Shown: positions 26,410 to 35,395, numbered from the stretch's first letter. The stretch is 64,000 nucleotides of DNA from Pseudomonas sp. N040 (GCF_015637705.1 NZ_JADOBE010000012.1:17306-81305), one strand, 5' to 3'. The notes: generated from the sequence alone by a model not told the origin. Made by a program: numbers and translations.

Positions 26410-27408
26410 ATGACTGGTAATTGTCAGTTCATTCTCGCGCGCATCCCCAGCGGTGCGCTTATGGCCGATTGCTTTCGACTGGAGCAAGCCGCCATGCCGG
26501 TGCCGAAGGACGGCGAGGTGCTGCTCAAGGCGCGTTATATGTCGATTGATGCCGCCAGCCGGGCCTGGATGCAAGGTGCCACCTACCGTGACGCGCTCGG
26601 AGCGGAAAGCCTGATGGCCGGTCGTGCGCTGGCCGAAGTGCTGGAGTCACGGCATCCGGACTTTACCGCCGGCGAGCTGGTCTTCGCTGAGTTTGGCTGG
26701 CAGCAATACGCCGCCTTGCCGGCACAGGCCTTGCGCAAGCAGCCGGCCTGCACGCCGCTGTCGCACCTGCTCAGTGTGTATGGCGTCAGCGGTCTGACCG
26801 CCTACTTTGGTCTCACCGAAGTCGGTCAGGCGAAATCGGGTGACACCGTGGTGATTTCAGCCGCGGCCGGGGCGGTGGGCGTATTCGCCGGCCAGATCGC
26901 CAAGGCGCTGGGGTGTCGGGTGGTTGGTATCGCCGGTTCGGAAGATAAATGCTGCTGGTTGCGCGAGGAGCTGGGGCTGGATGCGGCGCTCAACTACAAG
27001 GCTGGCGCGCTGGCAGACAAGCTCAAAGCCGCCTGCCCGAACGGCATTGATGTGTATTTCGACAATGTCGGCGGTCCGATTCTGGAAACGGCACTCACGC
27101 TGATGAACCTGCACGGCCGCATCGTCTGCTGTGGTGCGGTTTCCGCTTACGACAGTGGTGTTCCGGCGCCAGGCTTGTGCGGTGTGCCGTTCCAACTGGT
27201 GGTCAAGCGCCTGAGCATGCGCGGTTTTATCGTCTCGGACTTCTTCGGCCAGCTTGATGAGGCACAGGCGCAGCTGCATGCCTGGGTGGAGCAGGGCGCT
27301 ATCCGGGTGTTCGAGGACATCATTGACGGGTTCGACAGCCTTCCAGCCGCTTTGATCGGTCTGTTGCACGGTGAGAACCGCGGCAAGCGGATGGTGAAAA
27401 TCAGCTGA
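26410..27408 (+). CDS. Medium-chain NADP-dependent oxidoreductase (CurA/YncB-like)
   Basis: In this 332-residue zinc-independent MDR protein, the nucleotide-binding motif ISAAAGAVGVFAGQIAKAL is at about residues 150-170, and YFDNVGGPIL follows as in the CurA/prostaglandin-reductase group. Such enzymes reduce the double bond of enones or quinones with NADPH. No structural or catalytic zinc cysteines are present. It sits between the desulfinase-like gene and an MFS transporter in the same direction, so it may act on a pathway intermediate. No strong ribosome-binding site was seen. Confidence 0.85.
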   Translation: MTGNCQFILARIPSGALMADCFRLEQAAMPVPKDGEVLLKARYMSIDAASRAWMQGATYRDALGAESLMAGRALAEVLESRHPDFTAGELVFAEFGWQQYAALPAQALRKQPACTPLSHLLSVYGVSGLTAYFGLTEVGQAKSGDTVVISAAAGAVGVFAGQIAKALGCRVVGIAGSEDKCCWLREELGLDAALNYKAGALADKLKAACPNGIDVYFDNVGGPILETALTLMNLHGRIVCCGAVSAYDSGVPAPGLCGVPFQLVVKRLSMRGFIVSDFFGQLDEAQAQLHAWVEQGAIRVFEDIIDGFDSLPAALIGLLHGENRGKRMVKIS

Positions 27409-27529
27409 GGCAGTGTGTTGTAACTGTTGCAATCGTCCGTGACCCGTCAGTCGCACGACACGGACAGAATTTATGTCCATCCGCAGGCTGCGTTGCCGAT
27501 GTGACCCGACCACCGAGAGGTTTTTGCCC

Positions 27530-28807
27530 GTGCGCCGTTATTCAATGCTTTTGCTGCTGATCATCATCAACATACTGAGCTATGTGGACCGGCACATGTT
27601 GCCGGCGTTTGCCAGCGAGATCACTGCGGACCTGGAATTATCGCGCCAGCAGTTCGGGCTGCTCACCGGCTTTGCCTTCGTCACCGTGTATGCCCTCAGC
27701 GGGCCGCTGATGGGGGTGCTGGCCGATCGCTTCAATCCGAGCAAGGTGATCGCCTGCGGCATCCTGTTGTGGAGTGCCATGACCTTCTGCACCGGGCTGG
27801 CCAAGAACTTCCTGCATCTGTTGCTGCCGCGCATGGCCATCGGGGTGGGCGAGGCGACCCTGCATCCGGCGGCGGCGGGCATCATTGGCCGGCTGTTTGC
27901 TCCCGACCAGCGAGCCACGGTGTTCGGCATGTTTTTCATGGGCAGTCAGATCGGCCTGGGCCTGGCCTACTGGTTGGCCGGCAGCGTCGGTGCCGAGCTC
28001 GGCTGGCGCAACATGTTCCTCCTGCTCGGCGCGCTCGGCGTGCTGTGCTCGTTGTTGCTGCTGCCTTTCTTCAATTTCACCAGCAGCAAGCTGCCGGAAA
28101 GCGCTGTCGCGCATGCATCCAGCGGGGCCACTGTCGGCGCCATGCTGCGTGAGCTGGGTGCGACCTTTCGTGGGAATGCCAATTTCCGCAACGCGGTGCT
28201 GGGCATGTCGCTTCTGCACATGCTCTATGCCGCAACGCAGTTCATGCAGCTGTGGCTGGTGGCCGACAAGGGGATTGCCGAGGCCGATGCTTCTTCACTG
28301 TATGGCGGCATCTTCCTGCTCACGGCGATTCCTTCGTCGCTGCTCGGGGGGATCGCAGCCGACTGGTTTTGCCGGCGCTTCGCCACCACTCGCGCCCTGT
28401 TTGTGCTGCTGGTGATAGTGTTCAGCGCGCCGTTGCTGATCCTGTTTCGCCTGTCCTCGCCTGAGTCGCCTTTCTTTCTGGTGGGCATGGGCGTGTCGGT
28501 GTTCATGCTGGCGTTTCCCTATGGGGCGATGTTCTCGCTGGTGCTGGACAATGCACCGCCCAGCATCCAGTCCACCGCAGTCGGCTTCACCATGTTTATC
28601 GCCAATGTGCTGGTGATCGGCACGGGTACCTTTGCCATTGGTTTCTTCGCGGATGTTTTCCAAGCGCAAGGTTTTGCCAGTCCGTTGACCAGTGCGCTAC
28701 TAGGGGCTGATGTCATCACGGTGTTGTCGCTGCTGTTCTTTTTACAGTTGCATCTGGCGACCAGGGTTAAGCGTGCCTCAGCAGCGCTGTGCACTGAGGT
28801 GGTGTAA
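27530..28807 (+). CDS. MFS transporter, 12-span type
   Basis: The 425-residue MFS protein starts with a first span containing NILSYVDRHML, the signature of the spinster-like/anion:cation symporter groups, and has the loop 2-3 pattern GVLADRFNPSKVIA. The start is uncertain: GTG at 27530 has GAGAGG nine bases before it, while ATG at 27473 would add 19 polar residues and has no good site. Its stop overlaps the ATG of the TetR gene by one base, so they are coupled. Probably moves an organic anion, perhaps the pathway substrate. A 180-bp remnant of a related gene is at 35386-35569. Confidence 0.85.
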   Translation: MRRYSMLLLLIIINILSYVDRHMLPAFASEITADLELSRQQFGLLTGFAFVTVYALSGPLMGVLADRFNPSKVIACGILLWSAMTFCTGLAKNFLHLLLPRMAIGVGEATLHPAAAGIIGRLFAPDQRATVFGMFFMGSQIGLGLAYWLAGSVGAELGWRNMFLLLGALGVLCSLLLLPFFNFTSSKLPESAVAHASSGATVGAMLRELGATFRGNANFRNAVLGMSLLHMLYAATQFMQLWLVADKGIAEADASSLYGGIFLLTAIPSSLLGGIAADWFCRRFATTRALFVLLVIVFSAPLLILFRLSSPESPFFLVGMGVSVFMLAFPYGAMFSLVLDNAPPSIQSTAVGFTMFIANVLVIGTGTFAIGFFADVFQAQGFASPLTSALLGADVITVLSLLFFLQLHLATRVKRASAALCTEVV

Positions 28808-29478
28808 TGCCGAGCGACGTTGCCAGCAGCTCATTACCGAGTTTCGAGAATCAGTTTCTACACCGGGCGCGCTACGCAAAAGGCCGGCAGACCCTGCAGG
28901 CGATTCTCGACGCGACCTATGACCTGATCATTGCCGAAGGCCCGACGGCCGCTTCGCAAAAGGCCATTGCCGAGCGGGCCAGGGTGACGCAGAGCGCGGT
29001 GCGGCATTACTTCCCGACCAAGGAAGAGCTGCTCGCGGCTTTCTTTACCACCGGCATCGAGCGCCTGCAGTCGCTGCTCAAGGCGAAAATCGCCGAGGTT
29101 GGCAGTTGCCCGCGGACCCAGTTGCTGGAAAGCGCCGAACTGCAATTCGGCCGCATCCGTGAAGTGGACGACGTGTTTTTCTTCGAGTCGGTGGCGTTCT
29201 GGCGGCGCCATCCGCGCTACGGCGCGCTGCGCGACAACTGGTACCAGGAACTGCATCGCTACTACCAGCGGCTGCTGCAGCGCATGCATCCCGAATGGGC
29301 CGAGACCAGCAGTGCAATGGTGGCCTATCAGGTACTCACCCTGATCCTCGGCGGCTGGACCATGGCGGGCCGCTCGCGGCCGTTGCACGGGCAGCGCCCG
29401 CAGCAGGAACTGACGGCAATGCTGCTGAACGGGGTCGAACGGTTGATCGACGCGCCGCTGGCTGCGCGCATCCGATAA
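28807..29478 (+). CDS. TetR family transcriptional regulator
   Basis: This 223-residue paralogue of the regulator at 15985 shares the HTH segment ASQKAIAERARVTQSAVRHY and most of the ligand domain. It is translationally coupled to the MFS gene (TAATG overlap). It probably controls the dioxygenase gene starting 124 bp downstream and perhaps the one at 20363, because both promoters share a motif close to GTATCTNGAGTTNTTTT. The ligand is unknown. TetR proteins are usually repressors released by a small molecule. Confidence 0.88.
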   Translation: MPSDVASSSLPSFENQFLHRARYAKGRQTLQAILDATYDLIIAEGPTAASQKAIAERARVTQSAVRHYFPTKEELLAAFFTTGIERLQSLLKAKIAEVGSCPRTQLLESAELQFGRIREVDDVFFFESVAFWRRHPRYGALRDNWYQELHRYYQRLLQRMHPEWAETSSAMVAYQVLTLILGGWTMAGRSRPLHGQRPQQELTAMLLNGVERLIDAPLAARIR

Positions 29479-29488
29479 GCGGGCGCAA

Positions 29489-29525
29489 AAAAACAACTCG
29501 ACTAAGTGGTATCTTGAGTTTTTTG
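29489..29525. promoter_or_regulatory. Inverted repeat operator candidate before the dioxygenase gene
   Basis: AAAACAACTC (29490-29499) and GAGTTTTTT (29516-29524) form an imperfect inverted repeat with a 16-base centre. It contains GTATCTTGAGTTTTTTG (29509-29525), which matches the region at 20259-20274 before the paralogous dioxygenase gene. A TetR operator is the simplest reading. Confidence 0.5.
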
Positions 29526-29601
29526 CTTGTATCCTGTGCGCCAGTGGCTCCCGAACCGGGCCTGCCCGCAAGGCGCAACCGCAGCTAGAGGATCATCAGA
29601 C

Positions 29602-30654
29602 ATGAGCAACGCAGCACTCTCCAAGATCGATCATCCCGCCGCCTGGACTGTCAAAAGCCTGATGGCGCAACAGGACAAGTGGATCTACCAATTTACCGCG
29701 CAAGACATTGCCGAGCTGGACGCGGCCCTGCAGCAGGTCAAGGCCCGCGGGCTGATCGTGCCCAAGTTCGGCAAGGACGATTTCCCCATGCCCAAGCTGG
29801 CGGCAAAGCTCAAGGGATTCCTGCAGAGCCTGAGCACCGGCATGGGTATCTTTTATCTCAAGGGTTTCCCCGTTGAGCGCTTCAGCAAGGACGATGCCAG
29901 TGCGATCTTCTGGGGGATTGGCACCTACATCGGCCGGCCCTGGCAGCAGAATGCCCGCGGCCATGTGCTGGGTGACGTGATCAATGAAGGTCGTGATCCG
30001 GTAAAAGACATGAATGCCCGTGGTTACCAGTCGACCGCAGAACTCGATCTGCATACCGACGGTGCCGATATCGTCGGCCTGCTGTGCCTCAAGCAGGCCC
30101 CTGAAGGTGGCGAGAATCAGCTGTGCAGCGCGGTCTCGGTATTCAACAAGGTGATCGAGGACAACCCGGCGGCGGCCCAACACCTGCTGGAAACCGAGTA
30201 TTGCTTCGACTGGCGCGGTGAGCAGCAGCCCGGCGAGAAGCCCTATTACCGCTCCAAGCTGGTTACCCGGCAGGAAGATGGCAGCGTTGCCTTTTTCTGC
30301 ATCACCGAGTATGTGCGCAGCGCCCAGCGCTTCGAAGAGGTACCGCGCCTGAGCGGCGAGGACCTCGCGGCATTCGATGCCTACAACAAGGCCAAGTGGG
30401 ACGAGTCGCTGGTGCTGCGCCTGCGTCAGGTGCCCGGTGACATGCTGTTTCTCAACAACCATTTCATGATGCATGCACGCAGTGAGTTCAAGGATGCCGA
30501 GGATCCCAGGGAGCGCCGCCACCTGCGCCGCCTGTGGCTGGAAACCGATGACTGGCATGGCAAGCGTCCTGCAGCAATGAACACCCTGCTGGTCAACGCG
30601 CGCAACTACTGGGAAAAGAATGATGTCGGCGTGCAGATGTGGGACCACAAGTAA
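29602..30654 (+). CDS. TauD/TfdA superfamily dioxygenase, paralogue 2
   Basis: The 350-residue enzyme has His151 and Asp153 in DLHTDGAD and the distal His291 in MMHARSEF, the Fe(II) triad of the family, with RHLRRLWLE near residue 310 for 2-oxoglutarate. It is a paralogue of the protein at 20363 (about three residues in five by eye). The ATG at 29602 follows AGAGGATC; the longer open frame begins inside the promoter motif. It is followed by the rhodanese gene with a 51-bp gap and heads a set of sulfur-handling genes, so it may generate the sulfite or the thiosulfate-level intermediate they treat. The substrate is unknown. Confidence 0.87.
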   Translation: MSNAALSKIDHPAAWTVKSLMAQQDKWIYQFTAQDIAELDAALQQVKARGLIVPKFGKDDFPMPKLAAKLKGFLQSLSTGMGIFYLKGFPVERFSKDDASAIFWGIGTYIGRPWQQNARGHVLGDVINEGRDPVKDMNARGYQSTAELDLHTDGADIVGLLCLKQAPEGGENQLCSAVSVFNKVIEDNPAAAQHLLETEYCFDWRGEQQPGEKPYYRSKLVTRQEDGSVAFFCITEYVRSAQRFEEVPRLSGEDLAAFDAYNKAKWDESLVLRLRQVPGDMLFLNNHFMMHARSEFKDAEDPRERRHLRRLWLETDDWHGKRPAAMNTLLVNARNYWEKNDVGVQMWDHK

Positions 30655-30705
30655 CCGTGCCGTATGACAGCCTTGGCCGACCAACCTTGACGAGAAACAA
30701 GCAGC

Positions 30706-31545
30706 ATGAGCAGTCCGGTAATTGAGGTGGCACAACTGGTGGAAGCAATGGCACGCGGGGCGAAGCTCGCCATCGTCGATTGCCGTTTCGATCCGCTGAA
30801 TCCTGCCGCCGGGGAGCAGGCCTACAGGACCGGGCATATTCCGGGTGCGCATTACGCGCATCTGGAAAATGACCTGGCGGCGCGGGACAAGTCCAGCGGC
30901 GGACGCCACCCGATTCCTTCAGTGGACGAGTTCACTGCATTGATGGCCCGTTATGGCGTCGACGCCGATACCCTGCTGGTCTGCTATGACGCCGGCGACC
31001 TGGCCGCTGCGGCGCGCCTGTGGTGGACTGCGCGGTACTTCGGCCTGGCCCGCGTGGCGGTGCTCAATGGCGGCTATGCCGCCTGGCTGGCGGCCAACCA
31101 AGCCAGCGTGACGACGCCGGCGGCTGCCGGCAACGGCACCTTCAGCGCCACGCCGAACCCGGCCATGAGCGTTGATTTCGCTGCGGTGTGCTATGGCGAG
31201 CATCGCCCGCTACTGGTCGACAGTCGCGATCCGCCGCGCTTTAGCGGCGAGGTCGAGCCGATTGATATGCAGGCCGGGCATATCCCGGGGGCGATCAACC
31301 TGCCGTGGCGCCTGTCGCTGGGCGACAACGGCCTGCTGCGCAGCGCCGAGGAGATGCGCCAGCGCTGGCAGCCACTGCTCAAGGGGCAAGCAGCGCCTAT
31401 CCTGTATTGCGGCTCCGGCGTCACCGCCTGCGTCAACCTGCTGGCCCTGGAGGTCGCCGGCCTGCAGGGGGCGCGCTTGTATCCCGGCAGCTGGAGTGAC
31501 TGGTGCCAGCACGGTGGTGCGGTGGCTACTGGCCTGAGTGGCTAG
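30706..31545 (+). CDS. Two-domain rhodanese-like sulfurtransferase
   Basis: The 279-residue protein has two rhodanese domains, about 1-130 and 155-279. Only the second has the active-site cysteine, Cys235 in YCGSGVTA, the CGSGVT loop of 3-mercaptopyruvate sulfurtransferases (SseA). Conserved VDCRF and VDSRDPPRF are the domain starts. It would transfer sulfane sulfur to an acceptor such as cyanide, thiol or thioredoxin in the cytoplasm. Lying between a dioxygenase and sulfite dehydrogenase genes, it may process a persulfide or thiosulfate from the same substrate. Confidence 0.9.
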   Translation: MSSPVIEVAQLVEAMARGAKLAIVDCRFDPLNPAAGEQAYRTGHIPGAHYAHLENDLAARDKSSGGRHPIPSVDEFTALMARYGVDADTLLVCYDAGDLAAAARLWWTARYFGLARVAVLNGGYAAWLAANQASVTTPAAAGNGTFSATPNPAMSVDFAAVCYGEHRPLLVDSRDPPRFSGEVEPIDMQAGHIPGAINLPWRLSLGDNGLLRSAEEMRQRWQPLLKGQAAPILYCGSGVTACVNLLALEVAGLQGARLYPGSWSDWCQHGGAVATGLSG

Positions 31546-31582
31546 TTCATCAGTCACTTTCGGCGCCCGAGGCCCTGTTACC

Positions 31583-31667
31583 GCGTTGCCGCTTCTCGCC
31601 ATAGCCCTGCTATGACTCGTCGCGGCGCCTTGTTTCAGAACCTCGCTCAGCCAAACTTGAGTTGAGC
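31583..31667. repeat. Diverged 85-bp intergenic repeat, copy 1
   Basis: From GCGTTG at 31583 the sequence aligns without gaps to 35311-35395. Shared blocks are CCATAG, TGCTATGAC, CCTTG and CGCTCAGC. About half of the bases match overall. It lies between the rhodanese and the sulfite dehydrogenase genes. Confidence 0.6.
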
Positions 31668-31721
31668 AACTAGCCTTGCAGGCTACTCGCGGATCTAACT
31701 GAATCAGCACGGAGTTTTGCC

Positions 31722-33077
31722 ATGACAGGATTGCCTACCCAGCCGGGACACTTGCGTCCGGCGCCGGAAAACTTCCTCAGCGCCGAGCAGATCGGCGAGG
31801 TCAAGGCCGGCCGCCGCGACTTCCTGCGCAGCAGCCTGCTGGCCGCCACCGCGGCACTGGTGGCGCCGCTGACGGCACGCGCCGCGGCCGGCAGCGGCGA
31901 TCCGGACATCCTCAAGCTGCCCGAGTGGAGTACTTCATCCGGCCGGCCGGTGGTTGAGCGTCCCTATGGCAGTCCGTCGAAATACGAAAGCCAGCTCGTG
32001 CGTCGCGACTTGCCGGGCGTGTTGTCCAAGGTTCCCGGAAACTCGGTGTCCTTCACCCCGTTGCAGGGGCTGTTCGGCATCATCACGCCGTCCGGGCTGC
32101 ACTACGAGCGACATCACCAGGGCTGGCAGGATATCGACCCTGCGCGTCACCGGCTGATGATCACCGCTTCCAACCCGGCCTTTATCAAGCAGGCCAAGGT
32201 CTACACCATGGACGACCTGCTGCGCTTGCCGAGTGTGTCGCGTATTCACTTTCTCGAGTGTGGCGGCAATGGCGCCAGCGAGTGGGGCGCGGCCACCTTT
32301 CCCACGGTGCAGTACACCCACGGCATGCTCTCCTGCTCGGAGTTCACCGGCGTCCCGTTGCGCCTGCTGCTGGAGGACTGCGGGGTCGACTACAAGAAGG
32401 CTCGCTACGTGCTAGCCGAGGGTGCCGACGGCGCCACGCTGACCCGCACCATTGCGATGGAAATGATCGAGTCGGGTGAGGTGTTGGTTGCCTACGGGCA
32501 GAATGGTGAAATGCTGCGCCCGGAAAATGGCTACCCGCTGCGCCTGATCGTGCCGGGGGCGCAGGGCGTGTCCTGGGTGAAGTGGCTGCGGCGCATCGAG
32601 GTGGGCGATCAGCCTTTCGCTTCTCGTGAAGAGACCCTCAGCTATGTCGATCTGCTGCCCGATGGCATGCACCGCCAGTACACCACCATCAATGAATGCA
32701 AGTCGGTCATCACCAGCCCGTCCGGCGGGCAGACCCTGCTCAGCCAGGGCTTCTTCAATGTCACCGGGCTGGCCTGGTCGGGCCGCGGCAAGATCAAGCA
32801 GGTGGATGTTTCCTTCGATGGCGGGCGCAACTGGAAGCCGGCGCGGCTGGACAGCGCGGTGCTCAGCAAGGCGCTGACCCGCTTCAATATCGACTGGGTC
32901 TGGGATGGCCGACCGGCCATCCTGCAGTCGCGGGCGATCGATGAAACCGGCTATGTGCAGCCTAGCTATAAGCAGTTGCGTGCGGTGCGTGGCAGTCAGT
33001 CGACCTACCACAACAATGCGATCCAGTCCTGGGAAGTGCTGGCCAGCGGTGAGGTGAACAATGTCCAGGTTCTCTGA
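31722..33077 (+). CDS. SoxC-like sulfite dehydrogenase (molybdopterin subunit)
   Basis: This 451-residue protein has a Tat signal (RRDFLR at 31-36, then a hydrophobic stretch) and the sulfite oxidase fold. The molybdenum-binding cysteine is Cys205 in LSCSEFTGV, and FLECGGNGASEWG at 178-190 is the SoxC-type motif. It has the C-terminal dimerisation domain with VDVSFDGGRNW. Exported and folded with cofactor, it would oxidise sulfite in the periplasm. It overlaps the downstream cytochrome gene by 17 bp, its likely electron acceptor. Thiosulfate-oxidising soxXYZAB genes are not nearby, so the role is probably sulfite removal. Confidence 0.9.
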   Translation: MTGLPTQPGHLRPAPENFLSAEQIGEVKAGRRDFLRSSLLAATAALVAPLTARAAAGSGDPDILKLPEWSTSSGRPVVERPYGSPSKYESQLVRRDLPGVLSKVPGNSVSFTPLQGLFGIITPSGLHYERHHQGWQDIDPARHRLMITASNPAFIKQAKVYTMDDLLRLPSVSRIHFLECGGNGASEWGAATFPTVQYTHGMLSCSEFTGVPLRLLLEDCGVDYKKARYVLAEGADGATLTRTIAMEMIESGEVLVAYGQNGEMLRPENGYPLRLIVPGAQGVSWVKWLRRIEVGDQPFASREETLSYVDLLPDGMHRQYTTINECKSVITSPSGGQTLLSQGFFNVTGLAWSGRGKIKQVDVSFDGGRNWKPARLDSAVLSKALTRFNIDWVWDGRPAILQSRAIDETGYVQPSYKQLRAVRGSQSTYHNNAIQSWEVLASGEVNNVQVL

Positions 33078-33819
33078 TGCGTTGCTGTACGCCACCCTGC
33101 TGGGCAGCGCCTTGCCGGCAGTGGCGAGCGATGACTTTTCCGGTATTGGCCGTGCGGCCACGCCGGCCGAGGTCAAGGCCTGGGATATCGACGTGCGTGC
33201 GGACTTTCTCGGCCTGCCGCCCGGTTCCGGCAGCGTGGCCCAGGGCCAGGCGATCTTTGCCGCCAAGTGCGCTGCCTGCCACGGTGTGGCGGGTGAGTCG
33301 GCGGCCATGTTCACCCCGCTGATCGGTGGCACCACGGCTGACGACAGCAAGACGGGCCGGGTGGCCAGTCTCAGCGCCGGTCCCACGCGGGTGCGTACCG
33401 TATTCATGAAGCTGCCGACCATTTCCTCGCTGTTCGACTACATCCAGCGCGCCATGCCCTGGACCCAGCCGAAGTCGCTCAAGCCCGACGAGGTGTATGC
33501 CGTGATGGCGTACATGCTCAACCTGGCGCAGATAGTCCCGGCGGACTTCACCCTGAGCCAGCAGAACATGGCCGAGGTGCAGCAGCGCCTGCCCAACCGC
33601 AACGGCATGACCACCGACCACGGCTTGTGGCCAGGCGCACCGGCCAGCCAGGGCGGCATGGGCAATGGCGGGCAGCCGGATGTGCAGGCACAACGCTGCA
33701 TGCAGGACTGTGCCGAGAGCATCCAGCTGGGTACACCGGTTCCGCCACCGCTGCGCAAGGTAGCCGGCAGCCCGGCCGCGCAGAACCGCAGTATCGGCGG
33801 CGTGCGCGGCACCCCTTAA
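33061..33819 (+). CDS. SoxD-like c-type cytochrome, sulfite dehydrogenase partner
   Basis: The 252-residue protein has a signal peptide (about residues 1-23), one heme c motif CAACH at 70-74 and a likely axial Met132 in RAMPWTQP. KSLKPDEVYAVMAYMLN matches SoxD. Most SoxD proteins carry two hemes and are longer; only one CxxCH is present here, so this is a shortened form. Its ATG overlaps the end of the soxC-like gene, indicating coupled translation. It would carry electrons from sulfite to the respiratory chain. Confidence 0.88.
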   Translation: MSRFSDALLYATLLGSALPAVASDDFSGIGRAATPAEVKAWDIDVRADFLGLPPGSGSVAQGQAIFAAKCAACHGVAGESAAMFTPLIGGTTADDSKTGRVASLSAGPTRVRTVFMKLPTISSLFDYIQRAMPWTQPKSLKPDEVYAVMAYMLNLAQIVPADFTLSQQNMAEVQQRLPNRNGMTTDHGLWPGAPASQGGMGNGGQPDVQAQRCMQDCAESIQLGTPVPPPLRKVAGSPAAQNRSIGGVRGTP

Positions 33820-33893
33820 GCCAACCAGCGAACTTCTTCCCGCCGCCGGCAATGCCGGTGGCGGTGATTGGCGCAACACTGATCAGGATTCCC

Positions 33894-35264
33894 ATGAATA
33901 ATCGACACTCCGCGACTACGCCGGCCTCCGGCGCAAAGAGCACTTCCAGTACCTACCTGTGGCTGGTGTTTGCCCTGCTGATCGGCCTGATGATGTCGAA
34001 CTACCTGTCGCGGCAGGTGGTCACCGTGCTGTTTCCGTTCCTCAAGGCCGACTGGAGCCTGAGCGACACGCAGCTCGGTTCACTGGTCAGCATGGCGGCG
34101 TTGACGGCGGGGTTGTTTTCCCTGCCGATCTCGCTCTTGGTCGATCGCTATGGCCGGGTTCTCGGCGTGACCCTGATGGCGGTGCTCTGGGGCCTGGCCA
34201 CGCTGCTCTGCGCGCTGGCCGGGAACTATCTGTTGCTGTTGGCTGCCCACGTGCTGCTGGGTGTGGCCCAGGCCGCCTTTGGCGGTGCTGGCGGTGCCAT
34301 CCTGCTCGGCCTGTTTCCGGCGCGGCAGCATTCGACGGTGATGGGCAGCTTTCTGGCTGCGGCACTGGTTGGCTCGGTATTCAGCATTGTGCTCGGCGGC
34401 ATCCTGGCCACGCACTATGGCTGGCGCATGGCATTCAGCGTATTTGGCGTTGTGGCGCTGCTGATGGCGCTGCTGTTCCGTCTGGTGGCACGTGAACCGC
34501 AGGCCGCGGCGTCGGGTACGGCGGGCGCCGTGTCCGCGGAAAAATTGCCGCTGCGGCAGGCGTTCGGCGCGTTGTTTGCCGCGCCCACCGCCGTCTATGT
34601 CTACCTCGGCTGCGGCCTGCAGATGTTTACCGTGGGCGCCTCTCTGGCTTGGGTCCCCAGTTACCTGAACCGCTACCACGGCCTGCAGCCCGCCGACGCC
34701 GGCGTCAAGGCCGGCATTTTCGTGCTGGTCTCGGCGGTTGGCATGACCCTCGGCGGCGCGCTGGTGGATCGTCTGGCACGGCAGGCACCGGCGCGCAAAC
34801 TGCGCATCACCGCGATCTATACCGGCCTGACCATGCTGCTGTTTGTCGGCGCCTTTGCCATCGCGCCGGGCACCTTGCAGTTGTGGCTGATCGGTCTCGG
34901 CATGCTGGTTTCCGGCGCGCACAGCGGGCCATCGACGGCGATTGTTACCGAGGTCAACGACCCGCGGCTGCGTGCGACAGTGCTGGCGGTGGTCGCCCTG
35001 GCCGTCAGCCTGCTGGGCATGGCACCGGGTCCGTTCGTCACCGGCTTGATTGCCGACCACAGCGACCTGAATACCGCGATGCTGCTGATGCCGGTGGCCA
35101 GCCTGCTGGCCGGGCTGTGTTTCCTCGCGGCCAACCGGCATTATGCAAAGGATGCCCTGCGCTTCCAGGCACCAGCAGAGTCGAGCATTGCAGCGCTGGA
35201 GGAAGAATTTCTGCAGGTGGAGCTGCACGGCGACAGCGATAAAAGCGACAAGCCTGGCCTGTAA
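33894..35264 (+). CDS. MFS transporter
   Basis: The 456-residue MFS protein has 12 likely spans, with the GRVLG segment after span 2 and the MNNRHSATTP-type cytosolic start. The ATG at 33894 was chosen because CAGGATT is close upstream; the longer frame runs into the cytochrome gene in another frame. It follows the cytochrome gene by 74 bp and probably belongs to the same transcript. The cargo could be the organic substrate or an oxidised product; the sequence does not tell. Confidence 0.85.
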   Translation: MNNRHSATTPASGAKSTSSTYLWLVFALLIGLMMSNYLSRQVVTVLFPFLKADWSLSDTQLGSLVSMAALTAGLFSLPISLLVDRYGRVLGVTLMAVLWGLATLLCALAGNYLLLLAAHVLLGVAQAAFGGAGGAILLGLFPARQHSTVMGSFLAAALVGSVFSIVLGGILATHYGWRMAFSVFGVVALLMALLFRLVAREPQAAASGTAGAVSAEKLPLRQAFGALFAAPTAVYVYLGCGLQMFTVGASLAWVPSYLNRYHGLQPADAGVKAGIFVLVSAVGMTLGGALVDRLARQAPARKLRITAIYTGLTMLLFVGAFAIAPGTLQLWLIGLGMLVSGAHSGPSTAIVTEVNDPRLRATVLAVVALAVSLLGMAPGPFVTGLIADHSDLNTAMLLMPVASLLAGLCFLAANRHYAKDALRFQAPAESSIAALEEEFLQVELHGDSDKSDKPGL

Positions 35265-35310
35265 CCTGTTTGGCTGGTCCGGCAAAGCCAGCGGCATCCG
35301 TCCCGATTCG

Positions 35311-35395
35311 GCGTTGTCACTGCGTACCATAGTTCTGCTATGACGCGTTGTGGCTCCTTGATCCAGAGGCGCGCTCAGCGGAATTGGACTGAACC
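35311..35395. repeat. Diverged 85-bp intergenic repeat, copy 2
   Basis: This aligns without gaps to 31583-31667 (GCGTTG, CCATAG, TGCTATGAC, CGCTCAGC) and runs directly into the MFS gene remnant. Confidence 0.55.
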
